A stretch of 64,000 bases of DNA from Desulfovibrio desulfuricans (GTDB taxonomy: Bacteria > Desulfobacterota > Desulfovibrionia > Desulfovibrionales > Desulfovibrionaceae): assembly GCF_004801255.1 (NCBI RefSeq), contig NZ_CP036295.1:681001-745000 (forward strand), in the 5' to 3' direction. Position numbers and translations under genes: made by a program. Every line of letters starts with the position of its first letter. Position 1 is the stretch's first letter. The notes below the pieces were generated by a model. The model did not search any database and was not told where the DNA came from. It saw only the letters and a list, made by a program, of their open reading frames with translations. Shown in pieces: positions 25,616 through 33,962 of the stretch.

Positions 25616-26896
25616 TTAGTGGCCGCGCAGCATTTTGACGGAGCAGAATTTGCCGCACATGGCGCAGACTTCTTCCGTCTTGTGATCCTCGCGGCGTTTT
25701 TCGAGCATCTGGGGGTCAAGAGCGGCCTTGGACATGGCGTCCCAGTCCAGAGCCTTACGGGCGGCGTTCATGGCGGCCTCGCGGGCAACGGCGGCGGGAC
25801 GGCCCAGGGCTACCTCGCCCACGTGGGCTGCCACGCGCGAGGCCATAACGCCCGCCCGCACGTCCGCTTCATCGGGCAGGGTAAGGTGCTCGGCGGGGGT
25901 CAGGTAGCACAAAAAGTCCACGCCAGCCTCCACGCCCATGGCGCCGCCAATGGCTCCGGCAATGTGGTCGTAGCCGGGGGCGCTGTCGCAGCACAAGGGC
26001 CCGAGCACATACAGGGGCGCGTTGTTGGTCAGTCGCTTGATGCCCTGAATCTGCGTGCGCACCTGGTTGAGCGGCACATGGCCGGGGCCTTCGATCATGC
26101 ATTGCACGCCGCGCGCAAGGGCGTACTTGGCCAGCTGGCCCAGATTGATGACTTCTTCCCACTGCGCGGCGTCGCCCGCGTCCACGCCAGCGCCGGGGCG
26201 CAGGCCGTCGCCCAGCGAAAGGGTGACGTTGTAAGGACGGCAGATTTCGAGCAGGCGGTCATAATACTCAAGCAGCGGGTTTTCGCGGTTGTTTTCGAGC
26301 ATCCAGCGGGCGAGCATGGAGCCGCCGCGCGATACGATGCCCAGTACGCGGTTGTTTTTGACGGCCATTTCAGCGCCACGTTTGGAAAGCCCGCAGTGCA
26401 CGGTGATAAAATCCACACCCTGCCGCGCCTGCTTGGCGATTTCGTCAAACAGGGCGTCGGGCTGCATGGTGGCGATATCGAGTTCCGCATCCAGAATCTG
26501 CTGGCCCACGGCATAGAGCGGCACAGTGCCGAGCGGCAGGGGGCAGGCCTTGAGCATACCCAGGCGCAGGGCGTCCAGGTCGCCCGCGATGGAGAGATCC
26601 ATCACGGTATCAGCGCCTGCCTCAAGGGCGGCCTTGATTTTGCGTTCTTCGGTGGACGGGCAGTTGCACAGGGGCGATGTGCCGATGTTGGCGTTGACCT
26701 TGATGCGGGAGGGCTGGCCCACAAGGATGGGCTTGAGGTTGGGGTGGACGGGGTTGCCCAGCAATACCATGGTGCCTGCTTCAAGGGCATCGACAATGGT
26801 TTGCGGTGCGAGTTGTTCTTCCTCAGCAAGACTGGTGAGGTATTTGTCCAGCAGGCCGCTCAGGGCGGTGTTCTGCGCAAGGAGAGATGCAGACAT
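25616..26896 (-). CDS. thiC: Phosphomethylpyrimidine synthase ThiC
   Basis: 426 residues, the short ThiC form without the long N-terminal region of the E. coli enzyme. Seen: 'NANIGTSPLCNCPSTEERKIKAALEAGADTVMDLSIAGD', 'CGLSKRGAEM', 'SRGGSMLARWML', 'SLGDGLRPGAGVDAGDAAQWEE', 'MIEGPGHVPLNQV' and the C-terminal cluster motif CAMCGKFC. It is a non-canonical radical SAM enzyme making HMP-phosphate from AIR for thiamine. The usual CX2CX4C is here CX2CX3C, one residue shorter. The start at 26896 has GAGG upstream; the longer frame would overlap the attenuator. Control by the TPP riboswitch identifies it as ThiC rather than the paralogue BzaF. Confidence 0.95.
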   Translation of the reverse strand: MSASLLAQNTALSGLLDKYLTSLAEEEQLAPQTIVDALEAGTMVLLGNPVHPNLKPILVGQPSRIKVNANIGTSPLCNCPSTEERKIKAALEAGADTVMDLSIAGDLDALRLGMLKACPLPLGTVPLYAVGQQILDAELDIATMQPDALFDEIAKQARQGVDFITVHCGLSKRGAEMAVKNNRVLGIVSRGGSMLARWMLENNRENPLLEYYDRLLEICRPYNVTLSLGDGLRPGAGVDAGDAAQWEEVINLGQLAKYALARGVQCMIEGPGHVPLNQVRTQIQGIKRLTNNAPLYVLGPLCCDSAPGYDHIAGAIGGAMGVEAGVDFLCYLTPAEHLTLPDEADVRAGVMASRVAAHVGEVALGRPAAVAREAAMNAARKALDWDAMSKAALDPQMLEKRREDHKTEEVCAMCGKFCSVKMLRGH

Positions 26897-26929
26897 GGTG
26901 TGTGCCTCGCGGGTTGCGACGCAGGGCGC

Positions 26930-26965
26930 AAAAAAAGCCACAAGCAGCGGTTACAGCGTCGTGGC
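26930..26965 (-). terminator. thiC: Attenuator terminator of the TPP riboswitch
   Basis: Read on the minus strand, GCCAC (26965-26961) pairs with GTGGC (26941-26937) with further pairs inside, followed by seven T (26936-26930), between the aptamer and the ribosome binding site. This position fits transcription control by TPP. Confidence 0.7.
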
Positions 26966-27067
26966 CGCGGCTTCCCTACGGCAGTGCGAACTGCGTCAGG
27001 TTCATAGGGTCTGGGTTTTTCCCACTCTCAGCTGCCAGACCATATGGCCCGCAGCTCCCCTAGCACT
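26966..27067 (-). promoter_or_regulatory. TPP (thi-box) riboswitch
   Basis: On the minus strand the leader contains the diagnostic elements in order: GGGGAGC, CTGAGAGTGGG with ACCCAGACCC, TATGAACCTGA, and CGTAGGGAAGC. These are the conserved parts of the thiamine pyrophosphate aptamer. It precedes thiC by about 70 bp. Confidence 0.95.
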
Positions 27068-27155
27068 GTTTGCATAAATAGCTCTTTAGCCAGCGGCTGT
27101 AAAGCCCGCGCGGCGGTATATTGCATTTGCGTGCACTGGCTGGCATAGATAACTC

Positions 27156-28520
27156 ATGGCAAGAAAAAGATTTTTGAGCCCGTTTACCTGGCCAGTGTTG
27201 TCGTTTCTTGCGGTTATTGCCGCAGGGTCCATCCTGCTCGGCCTGCCCGCCAGCTGGCCCCAGGGGCAGAGCATAAGCCCCATCGACGCCTGCTTTCTGG
27301 CCACGTCCGCCGTTTGCGTTACCGGGCTGTCGCCGGTGGATATCAGCGCCGTGCTCAGCCCCTTTGGCAAGGGAGTGCTGCTGTGCCTCATCCAGACCGG
27401 CGGCCTTGGCGTGATGACCTATACCAGCATCATTTTTTTGCTCTGGCGCAACAACGTGCCCTTCAACAGCCGCGAGGCGGTGAGCCAGGCCCTGCTGTGG
27501 GGCGACTTTAGCCTGGCGGCCTTTTTACGGCAGGTACTGGGGCTGGTGTTTGGCATTGAGGCCCTGGCCGCCCTGCTGCTGTGGCTGCACGACCCGGTTT
27601 TTTTCTACCCGTTCAGCGCCGTGTTTCATGCGGTTTCCGCTTTTTGCAACGCGGGGTTTGCGCTCAGCACGACCAATCTTGCCCTGTTCAGGGACGATAT
27701 CGCCGTCAACGCCATTATTGCGGGCAGCGTCATACTGGGGGGTATTGGTTTTGGCGTGCTGCGCGAGTTTCTGGGCATCTGCACCGGCGGGCGTCTTGGA
27801 GCGCCCGTGCGCCGGCTGAGCCGTTTTAGCCGTATGGTGGTAAAAACCAGCCTATTGCTCATTGTGGTGGGCTGGGCAGTCATGTTTGCCATCGAATTTT
27901 GCCGGGGCAGCGTGCCCAGAACGCCGGAGGGCTGCGCCGATCTGGCCATCACCATGTTTTTTCATTCTGTGGTGGCGCGCACTGCGGGCTTCAGCACCAT
28001 TGATTTTGCGCTGCTGAGCGACGCGGCCCTGCTGGTGCTGATAGCCCTGATGTTTATAGGCGGCGCGCCGGGATCATGCGCGGGCGGCATAAAGGTGGTA
28101 ACCTTCAGGGTGCTTGCGGGGTACATTGCGGCCCAGTTTCGGGGCGACTCCCAGATAGAACTGGAAGGGCGGGGCGTACCGACGGAAAATGTGCGCCGCG
28201 CGCTGACCCTGTTTTTTGCCTACACCCTGCTTGTAGTTTTTTCGCTGTTTTTGCTTACAGTTACCGAAAGCGACATCCTTGGCGCAAAGGATTCGCCCGG
28301 GCCATCGTTGCTGCGCCTGCTGTTTGAAGAGGTGTCGGCCCTGGGTACTGTGGGGCTTTCCGTCAATCTGACGCAAGACCTGAGCACAGCGGGCAAGGCC
28401 ATTATCATTTTCAGTATGTTTGCGGGTCGGGTCGGCATTTTGAGCCTGTTGATGGCGGCGCAGAGCCTGCGGACCAAAAAGGCGTATAGCGTGGCAGAGG
28501 CCCAGCTACCCATTGGCTAG
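27156..28520 (+). CDS. ktrB: Potassium uptake protein, KtrB/TrkH type
   Basis: 454 residues. Four M-P-M repeats of the superfamily of K transporters are visible: 'FLATSAVCVTGLSPVD' (first selectivity loop with VTGLS), 'FHAVSAFCNAGFALS', 'HSVVARTAGFSTIDF' and 'FEEVSALGTVGLSVNL', each carrying the filter Gly. It is the membrane channel part of a sodium- or proton-linked K+ uptake system. ktrA begins 26 bp downstream, so the two form an operon. No clear ribosome binding site is seen at 27156. Confidence 0.93.
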   Translation: MARKRFLSPFTWPVLSFLAVIAAGSILLGLPASWPQGQSISPIDACFLATSAVCVTGLSPVDISAVLSPFGKGVLLCLIQTGGLGVMTYTSIIFLLWRNNVPFNSREAVSQALLWGDFSLAAFLRQVLGLVFGIEALAALLLWLHDPVFFYPFSAVFHAVSAFCNAGFALSTTNLALFRDDIAVNAIIAGSVILGGIGFGVLREFLGICTGGRLGAPVRRLSRFSRMVVKTSLLLIVVGWAVMFAIEFCRGSVPRTPEGCADLAITMFFHSVVARTAGFSTIDFALLSDAALLVLIALMFIGGAPGSCAGGIKVVTFRVLAGYIAAQFRGDSQIELEGRGVPTENVRRALTLFFAYTLLVVFSLFLLTVTESDILGAKDSPGPSLLRLLFEEVSALGTVGLSVNLTQDLSTAGKAIIIFSMFAGRVGILSLLMAAQSLRTKKAYSVAEAQLPIG

Positions 28521-28546
28521 CGGCCTGTCGGGCAACGAGGTGCTAC

Positions 28547-29206
28547 ATGGCGGAAAAGAAAATGGAAATCGGCGTGATAGGTCTTGGCAAGTTTGGGCTG
28601 CGCATGGCCTCGACCCTGGTGTCGCTGGGGCATACCGTGCTTGGCATCGATATGTCGGAGGCCCGCGTGCAAAGGGCGGAGGAAGCCCTGGATACGGTGT
28701 ACAAGGCCGACGCCACCAATATTGCCGTGCTGCGGTCGCTGCATGTGCAGGACCTGGACTGGGTGGTTATCAGCGTAGGGCAAAGCGTGGAGCAGTCGCT
28801 GAGCATAACCCTCAACGTGCAGGAACTGGGCGGCCCCAAGATATGGGTCAAGGCCTCCAACGAGGAACACAAAAAAATTCTGCAACGCCTGCACGTCACC
28901 CGCGCCATGGTGCCGGAAACCGAGGCGGCCGTCATGGCCGCCCACCAGCTGACCCACCCCGGCATGCTCGACCTCATCCCCAAGTACGGCGGCATCGCCA
29001 TTCAGGAGCTGCGCGTGGAGCAGTGGGACGGCAAAACCCTGGTGGAGCTTAACCTCATGCAGAAATACGGCGTTATGGTCATGGGCATTCGCCCCGCCGG
29101 TAAAAACGAATTTGTGTTTGTGCCGCCTGCCATGACCGAGCTGCGCAAGGGCGATGCCCTTGTGGTGGCCGGAAAGGCCGATTCCATGAGCCAGCTCAAC
29201 CCCTGA
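28547..29206 (+). CDS. ktrA: Potassium uptake regulatory protein, KtrA/TrkA type
   Basis: 219 residues: an RCK N domain with Rossmann GLGKFG (residues 12-17) and 'VLGIDMSEARVQRA', which binds ATP/ADP or NAD, and a C-terminal TrkA-C (RCK_C) domain 'QELRVEQWDGKTLVELNLMQKYGVMVMGIRPAG'. It forms the cytoplasmic gating ring of KtrB. The start has GAGGTGCTACATG. It lies right behind ktrB and is followed by a strong terminator. Confidence 0.95.
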   Translation: MAEKKMEIGVIGLGKFGLRMASTLVSLGHTVLGIDMSEARVQRAEEALDTVYKADATNIAVLRSLHVQDLDWVVISVGQSVEQSLSITLNVQELGGPKIWVKASNEEHKKILQRLHVTRAMVPETEAAVMAAHQLTHPGMLDLIPKYGGIAIQELRVEQWDGKTLVELNLMQKYGVMVMGIRPAGKNEFVFVPPAMTELRKGDALVVAGKADSMSQLNP

Positions 29207-29228
29207 CAACCGCCGCTGGTTTGCCCCA

Positions 29229-29269
29229 GTCCGGCGCCGTTTGGCGTAGGTCCGGCACCGTTTGGCGAC
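29229..29269. repeat. Short imperfect tandem repeat, period 21 bp
   Basis: Two copies of GTCCGGC(G/A)CCGTTTGGCG, starting at 29229 and 29250, lie between ktrA and its terminator. No function seen. Confidence 0.7.
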
Positions 29270-29299
29270 GCCCTGCGGCTTTGACCCGAGCCTGATTTT

Positions 29300-29349
29300 A
29301 CCCGTGCGGCCTTCTCCTCAATAGCAGGAGATGGCCGCACGGGTTTTTT
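29300..29349 (+). terminator. Intrinsic terminator of ktrBA
   Basis: ACCCGTGCGGCC (29300-29311) pairs with GGCCGCACGGGT (29333-29344), with an inner TCTCCT/AGGAGA stem, followed by a T run. Confidence 0.9.
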
Positions 29350-29387
29350 GCGTCATGGGCGTCTGGTCTCTTTTATCTGGCTGCGGA

Positions 29388-30422
29388 TCAGCCCTGGCCG
29401 CTGGCGTCGTCGCCGGGCAGGGCCCACCAGGGCAGCCCCCGCCATGCGGCATTGAGGGCTTTTTCCTGCTCGGGCCAGCGGGGAGAAAAGCGCGCAAGCT
29501 CCGCCCGGTAGGCAACGGAGTGGTTCATGTGGCGCAGATGGCACAGCTCGTGCCAGCACAAATGCTCCAACAGGGGGACCGGCAGCAGCAGGGCGCGCCA
29601 GTTGAGGCTGATGCGACCTTCCGGGCCGTTCGGGGCAGGGCCGGGCCTCTGGGCCACCATGTCGGCATCCTCCCTCCCTCCCATGCCAAGGGGCAGCGGG
29701 GCGGAAAAAAGATTGCGGATGCGTGCGGATATCTGGTGGAGCACCTTTGTGCGGTGGCCTCCCGGCCATTGCGTTGTCTGCGCGGGATGTTTTTGAAGAC
29801 GTTGGCGCGAGCAGCTTCCCCAACGTGCGCGCTGGTCGCGCACGCTTACCCCGGCAAGGGCAAAGCCGCCGCTGACGGCCATATGCTCAAGAAAGGGCGG
29901 CAGCATGAGCGCCGCTTTTTTGCGGCTCCACTGGCGCAGGGCCTGCGCGCACAACGACAGGTCGTCCACGCTGCCAAAAAGGCTCAGCTGGTTTGCGTTC
30001 TCCACCAGCAACACCCGGCGCGCTCCCCTGGTCAGCTGCAGCGTGCCGGTCGCCGGGCTGGCTGTGGCTACCTTGCGGCCTGCGGCCATATCGCCCCCGG
30101 CAACCACCATGTAGCTTTCGCCCGTCAGGGGCAGGTCAACGCGCGCAGGCAGTTGCGGGGGCGGCAGCTTGCGCAGCTGGTTGCTTTTTGCCCGTTCGAG
30201 CCAGGGCACAAAGAGCTGCAGGCTTGCCTTGAGCTGTTGCGGCCCCATGCCCAGAGGTATGGCAAGCACAAGATCGCCTCGGGGAGAGAGCGAGAGCCTG
30301 GCTCGCCGGGCGCGTGGCGAAATGCGCACAGCCGCCGTCAGGCGCGTGCCGTCGGTCAGGGTAAATTCCACTGTTGAGGGAATGTCGTGCAGCGCGGCGG
30401 CAGGGACTTTTGAGGCTGGCAT
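29388..30422 (-). CDS. YgjP-like (DUF45) metallopeptidase with an insertion
   Basis: 344 residues. The core resembles YgjP/WSS1-like zinc metallopeptidases: 'RARWGSCS' (residues 198-205) and 'EHLCWHELCHLRHMNHS' with the HExxH-type motif HELCH at 291-295 and a further His at 301. Between RWGSCS and the next strand ISLNWRALLLP there are about 64 extra residues (206-269, Arg/Pro/Gly-rich), where related proteins have only a few. The N-terminal 130 residues hold 'RRARLSLSPRGDLVLAIPLG'. The start at 30422 is a guess, as no site is strong. It is a cytoplasmic protein of unknown target. Confidence 0.75.
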   Translation of the reverse strand: MPASKVPAAALHDIPSTVEFTLTDGTRLTAAVRISPRARRARLSLSPRGDLVLAIPLGMGPQQLKASLQLFVPWLERAKSNQLRKLPPPQLPARVDLPLTGESYMVVAGGDMAAGRKVATASPATGTLQLTRGARRVLLVENANQLSLFGSVDDLSLCAQALRQWSRKKAALMLPPFLEHMAVSGGFALAGVSVRDQRARWGSCSRQRLQKHPAQTTQWPGGHRTKVLHQISARIRNLFSAPLPLGMGGREDADMVAQRPGPAPNGPEGRISLNWRALLLPVPLLEHLCWHELCHLRHMNHSVAYRAELARFSPRWPEQEKALNAAWRGLPWWALPGDDASGQG

Positions 30423-30608
30423 TGCGCAAGGCTGCCACAGCGGCCGGGGGCTGTAAAGACTGCCGTCGGCATGCTTGTTGCTTAACCTCCTGCGGAAAGA
30501 TGCACCCGGCAGTTTTTGCCTGCGCGCGGCTTTGGCGGCGGACGTTCTGCCGAAACAGAGCAAATGCCGTGTGCGGCGTTGACAGAAACTCTGCCGCAGG
30601 AGGTTATC

Positions 30609-31109
30609 ATGGGCGTATCAGGTATTGGCAGCCTGTTGGGAACAGGCAGCACTGACGCGGTGTACCAGGTGGGTTTGGGCGCAAACACCATCCGCACCCG
30701 CAGCGACGATTCCGACTCCGGCGATACTGTGGATATTTCGGATGAGGCCAAGAAGCTGTTTTCAGAAAAAATCCACATGTACGACAAGGGCTCGTCTACT
30801 CCCACATCCTCCGCTTCGGCCAAGAACACCGACGATGCTTCGTCCCAATCGGCCAGCGACGAATCCGGCGCGGGGGATGATACTTCAAAGGCCGGGGGCG
30901 ACGTCGGCGGCGGCAGCAGCTCGTCGTCATCCAGCGAGGTCGAGCGCATCAAGAAGCAGATCGAAGCGCTGAAAAGCCAGCTTACCAGTGTGGCGGCACA
31001 CGCCGGCAAGGGCAACGAAACGGCTGTGGAAAGCAAAATCCAGTCGCTCGAATCCCAGATAGCCTCGCTTGAGGCGCAGCTTGCCGAGGCGGAGAAGACT
31101 TCTGCTTGA
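30609..31109 (+). CDS. Ser-rich coiled-coil protein of unknown function
   Basis: 166 residues without a signal peptide or membrane segment. N-terminal 'GSGIGSLLGTGSTDAVYQVG'-like glycine-rich stretch, then 'DTVDISDEAKKLFSEKI' (about residues 38-54), a Ser/Asp-rich low-complexity linker (about 60-108), and a C-terminal coiled coil from 'EVERIKKQIEALKSQL' to 'IQSLESQIASLEAQLAEAEK'. The layout resembles small FlxA-like coiled-coil proteins, but the match is not strong enough to name it. The start has GCAGGAGGTTATCATG. Its stop codon overlaps the -35 of the rubrerythrin promoter. Confidence 0.75.
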   Translation: MGVSGIGSLLGTGSTDAVYQVGLGANTIRTRSDDSDSGDTVDISDEAKKLFSEKIHMYDKGSSTPTSSASAKNTDDASSQSASDESGAGDDTSKAGGDVGGGSSSSSSSEVERIKKQIEALKSQLTSVAAHAGKGNETAVESKIQSLESQIASLEAQLAEAEKTSA

Positions 31110-31134
31110 CATAGTAATTATTCCTAATTAGAGT
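31106..31134 (+). promoter_or_regulatory. rbr promoter with TAATTA operator-like repeat
   Basis: TTGACA (31106-31111) and TAGAGT (31129-31134) have a 17-bp spacer. Between them lies TAATTA-TTCC-TAATTA (31115-31130). Reversed, it gives AATTAGGA, shared with the spacer of the ahpC promoter. A peroxide-responsive repressor is the likely reader (inference). Confidence 0.6.
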
Positions 31135-31226
31135 GATTGAAGATTGAGCGCGCAATTGGCTGCCCGTTCCTCTCAAGTTGCGCCGGCAGGCGCTCAAGCC
31201 ACCAATCATTCCAAGGAGAAACCGCT

Positions 31227-31802
31227 ATGAAGTCGCTGAAAGGCTCCCAGACCGAAAAAAATGTTCTTACCGCCTTTGCCGGTGAATCTCAGGCGCGTAA
31301 CCGCTATGACTACTTTGCCGGGCGGGCCAAGAATGACGGGTTTGTTCTGGTTCAGGAAATTTTTGTCGAAACCGCCCTGCAGGAAAAAGAGCACGCCAAG
31401 CGCCTGTTCAAGTTTCTTGAAGGCGGCGAGGTCGAGATTAACGCGGCGTTTCCTGCCGGAGTGATCGCTGGCAGCGAAGCCAACCTGATCGCGGCCGCCA
31501 GCGGTGAAAACCACGAGCACACCGTCATGTACCCCGAATTTGCCGCCACTGCGGACAAAGAGGGTTTTGGCGAGGTTGCCGCAGTGATGCGCAATATCGC
31601 CGTGGCCGAAGCCTACCACGAAAAGCGCTTTCTTGCGCTTGCCAAGGACATCAAGGAAGGGCGCATGTTTATGCGTACCAAGCCCACCGTGTGGCGTTGC
31701 CTCAACTGCGGCTGCCTTGTGGAGAGCGACCATGCCCCTGAAATGTGCCCCGCCTGTGCCCACCCCAAGGCCTACTTTGCCGAGCTTAACTACACGTTCT
31801 AG
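31227..31802 (+). CDS. rbr: Rubrerythrin
   Basis: 191 residues. The N-terminal diiron four-helix domain has 'NVLTAFAGESQARNRYDYFA' (EExx-type Glu ligand), 'ETALQEKEHAKRLFKFLEG', 'ENHEHTVMYPEFAATADKEG' and 'AEAYHEKRF'. The C-terminal rubredoxin domain holds 'WRCLNCGCLVESDHAPEMCPACAHPKAYF' with two CxxC pairs. It reduces hydrogen peroxide in the cytoplasm, using rubredoxin-type electron transfer, and is a main oxygen-defence enzyme of Desulfovibrio. The start has CAAGGAGAAACCGCTATG. A clear terminator lies 155 bp downstream. Confidence 0.98.
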   Translation: MKSLKGSQTEKNVLTAFAGESQARNRYDYFAGRAKNDGFVLVQEIFVETALQEKEHAKRLFKFLEGGEVEINAAFPAGVIAGSEANLIAAASGENHEHTVMYPEFAATADKEGFGEVAAVMRNIAVAEAYHEKRFLALAKDIKEGRMFMRTKPTVWRCLNCGCLVESDHAPEMCPACAHPKAYFAELNYTF

Positions 31803-31956
31803 CTCCAGACCCGGCATGGTTGTTTTGCGCCCGGTTTTGTCCCCATGCGTAGCCGGGGGCCGCATGCGGCACAGAAGCTGATTTTTTGCGGGAGTCGCCA
31901 GCCCTGAAAGCAAGAGACTGCCGCCCCGCAAAAACAGATCCAACACAGTGACTTCA

Positions 31957-31992
31957 AAACGCCAGACCTGAGCGGGTCTGGCGTTTTTTTTT
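31957..31992 (+). terminator. Intrinsic terminator of rbr
   Basis: AAACGCCAGACC and GGTCTGGCGTTT form a 12-bp stem around a six-base loop, followed by about ten T. Confidence 0.9.
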
Positions 31993-32306
31993 TGACGTTA
32001 AACCGCCATTATTCCGGATGATAATGATTGTCGATGTGGCGTGATATTTGCAATCATCAGCGAGCGTTACTGGTGTATCAAATTACTGACATGCCCAACG
32101 CGCGGCGCAGTACCGGTTTATCCCTGCCAAAAGGGATGGCAGCCAAATACCTTGCAGTATAAGGGCTAAGAAGTTATCAAGTATGGCAAGGCATGTCGTT
32201 GTGCGGAGGGAAAGGCTTTTACCCTCAGCAGAATGTGGTCCGTAATGGGCGGCATGCTGATTGCGGGAAAATGCGTACGTTGCATTTTTCATGCTCAGGA
32301 GTAACC
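31993..32306 (+). promoter_or_regulatory. Upstream region of the TolC-like gene, with a Fur-box-like stretch
   Basis: No gene is visible. GATGATAATGATTGTC at 32018-32033 resembles the Fur consensus half-pattern GATAATGAT, but stands 270 bp before the start, so its role is uncertain. No riboswitch pattern is recognised. Confidence 0.3.
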
Positions 32307-33707
32307 GTGAGACATCTGTTTTTTGCAGCGGGGGTTTTCCTGCTTCTGGTCACAGTGGCCGCGGCGGCAGAAATTGGCTACCCACCTCCGCCGCCAGCTG
32401 GCAAAGCGCTTTCTGTTGAAGACACCATCTATGGCGTGCTGCGCAATCACCGCAATCTCCGTAGTATGATCGAAAACCGGGAGGTGCTTGATTATGAGGT
32501 GCAAAGGGCGCAGGCAGGCTTTGGCCCCCGTGTGGACCTGAACGGCCAGGCGGGCGGCAGTGTGCTGAGCGATTCGAGCACGCGCAGCGAGAACCTTGAT
32601 TCGCAGATGTGGGGCAAGGTGAGCTACTCGGCTAAGCTTGTGCAGCCTATCTGGGATGGCTTTGCAACGCGCTCGCGCGTGCGCACGGCCAAGTCTACCC
32701 TTGAATCACAAAAATATCGCGTTTTTGATACGGCCACATCGCTGTCGCTGGATGCCGTCATTGCGCATATAGATCTTTTGCGCCGCAGAAAAATATTTGA
32801 ATTGTCCGAAGAAAACGTGGCGCACCACAAGGGGCTTGTGGCGCAGGCTCAGGACCGGGCCAGCGTAGGCGCGGACACGGCGGCGGATGTTACCCAGGCG
32901 CAGTCGCGCCTGCAGCGGGCGCTTTCCAGCCTTTCCGAGGCCAAAGCCGCCTTGCGGGTGGCGGAAGAGACGTATGTTCGCCTTACAGGCCTGCCCGCAG
33001 CCAGCAGACTGCAGCCTGTAAGCATGCCGCCCCAGGTTTTTGCGGCTTCACAGGCTGTCATGGATCAGGCCCAAAAAAGCAATCCCAAGCTGGCCGCTTA
33101 TCTGCAAGACATACGCGCATCTCGCGGTAACCGCGAGCTGGCCGACTCCGCCTTTGCACCTGCCGTCAACCTTGAGGCCGGGCCCGGATACTCCAATCTT
33201 GGCGGGGCCAGCGACCGGTGGGTTTACAGTTTTGACGTCATGGGCGTGGTGCGCTGGAATATTTTTAACAGCGGGGCCGATCTGGCCGAACAGCGGGCCG
33301 CTTCTGCCCGCGTGCGTCAGTCGCGGCAGGTAATGTACAACTTTGTTGACGACCTCAAGCTTGACGTGGAGAGCACCTGGATCAACTATCAGGCGGCTCA
33401 GGAGCAGTACAACCACTATTCAAAGGCCATCGAGTACAACAAATACACCCGCACTGCCTACCTTGAGCAGTTTCAGATCGGCAAGCGCAGCATTTTGGAT
33501 GTGCTTGATACCGAAAGCGAACTGTACAATTCCGCAACCCAGGCAGAAACATCCAGGGGCAATATACTGGTGGGCGCGTACAGGCTCTCGGCTCTGACGG
33601 GCAACATGCTGCCGCAAATGTCCATCAACACTGGGCCATTGGGCCAGAGCGCACCAAAAGACCCGGGCGATCCCCGCGAGGAGTTCGCTCCTGGTTGGTT
33701 CAATTGA
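32307..33707 (+). CDS. TolC-family outer-membrane channel (type I secretion, LapE-like)
   Basis: 466 residues starting with GTG (VRHLFFAAGVFLLLVTVAAAA), a signal peptide cut near AAA/EIG; the GTG has AGGAG upstream at good spacing, so it is preferred to an ATG at 32271. The mature protein has two OEP repeats: 'SVEDTIYGVLRNHRNLRSMIENREVLDYEVQRAQAGFGPRVDL', 'AHIDLLRRRKIFELSEENVAHHKGLVAQAQDRASVGADTAADVTQAQSRLQRA' and, after the second, 'YLEQFQIGKRSILDVLDTESELYNS'. It is the outer-membrane tunnel of a type I exporter. The ABC and HlyD genes that follow complete the machine. Confidence 0.9.
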   Translation: MRHLFFAAGVFLLLVTVAAAAEIGYPPPPPAGKALSVEDTIYGVLRNHRNLRSMIENREVLDYEVQRAQAGFGPRVDLNGQAGGSVLSDSSTRSENLDSQMWGKVSYSAKLVQPIWDGFATRSRVRTAKSTLESQKYRVFDTATSLSLDAVIAHIDLLRRRKIFELSEENVAHHKGLVAQAQDRASVGADTAADVTQAQSRLQRALSSLSEAKAALRVAEETYVRLTGLPAASRLQPVSMPPQVFAASQAVMDQAQKSNPKLAAYLQDIRASRGNRELADSAFAPAVNLEAGPGYSNLGGASDRWVYSFDVMGVVRWNIFNSGADLAEQRAASARVRQSRQVMYNFVDDLKLDVESTWINYQAAQEQYNHYSKAIEYNKYTRTAYLEQFQIGKRSILDVLDTESELYNSATQAETSRGNILVGAYRLSALTGNMLPQMSINTGPLGQSAPKDPGDPREEFAPGWFN

Positions 33708-33717
33708 CAATCATAGC

Positions 33718-33753
33718 CACATGCCCTCATGCCTGAGGGCATGTGCTTTTTTG
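33718..33753 (+). terminator. Intrinsic terminator after the TolC-like gene
   Basis: CACATGCCCTCA (33718-33729) pairs with TGAGGGCATGTG (33734-33745), then CTTTTTT. It separates the TolC-like gene from the ABC exporter, so the three parts are not simply co-transcribed. Confidence 0.85.
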
Positions 33754-33756
33754 GGG

Positions 33757-33802
33757 GCAGACGCATGATTGCGTCTGCAGCCAAACTGTCCGACAATTGT
33801 CG
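33757..33802 (+). promoter_or_regulatory. Hairpin and palindrome upstream of the ABC exporter
   Basis: GCAGACGCA-TGAT-TGCGTCTGC (33757-33778) is a perfect 9-bp stem, and CGACAATTGTCG (33791-33802) is a perfect 12-bp palindrome. They lie 160-200 bp before the ATG, just after the terminator. Confidence 0.45.
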
Positions 33803-33962
33803 CAATCTGCACGCTATATGGTTTCACTCTGGCCGCAGACTTTTGCCGATACTTGGCCGTGCAGACCTCGCGTGCGGGCCGCAGGCTGCAGGTGAGCTGA
33901 TTTTTTTGTAGTGCGTGTCGCGCCATGCGCCGCCGCTTCTGTTTTGCATCAACGGAAAATGC

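Noticed and set aside
26526..27077. A 183-residue plus-strand frame overlapping thiC and its leader
   Set aside because: It is antisense to the thiC N-terminus and the riboswitch and has no protein features.
32085..32306. A c-di-GMP riboswitch before the TolC-like gene
   Set aside because: The leader lacks the conserved GEMM blocks that I know; the idea fitted the locus but not the sequence.
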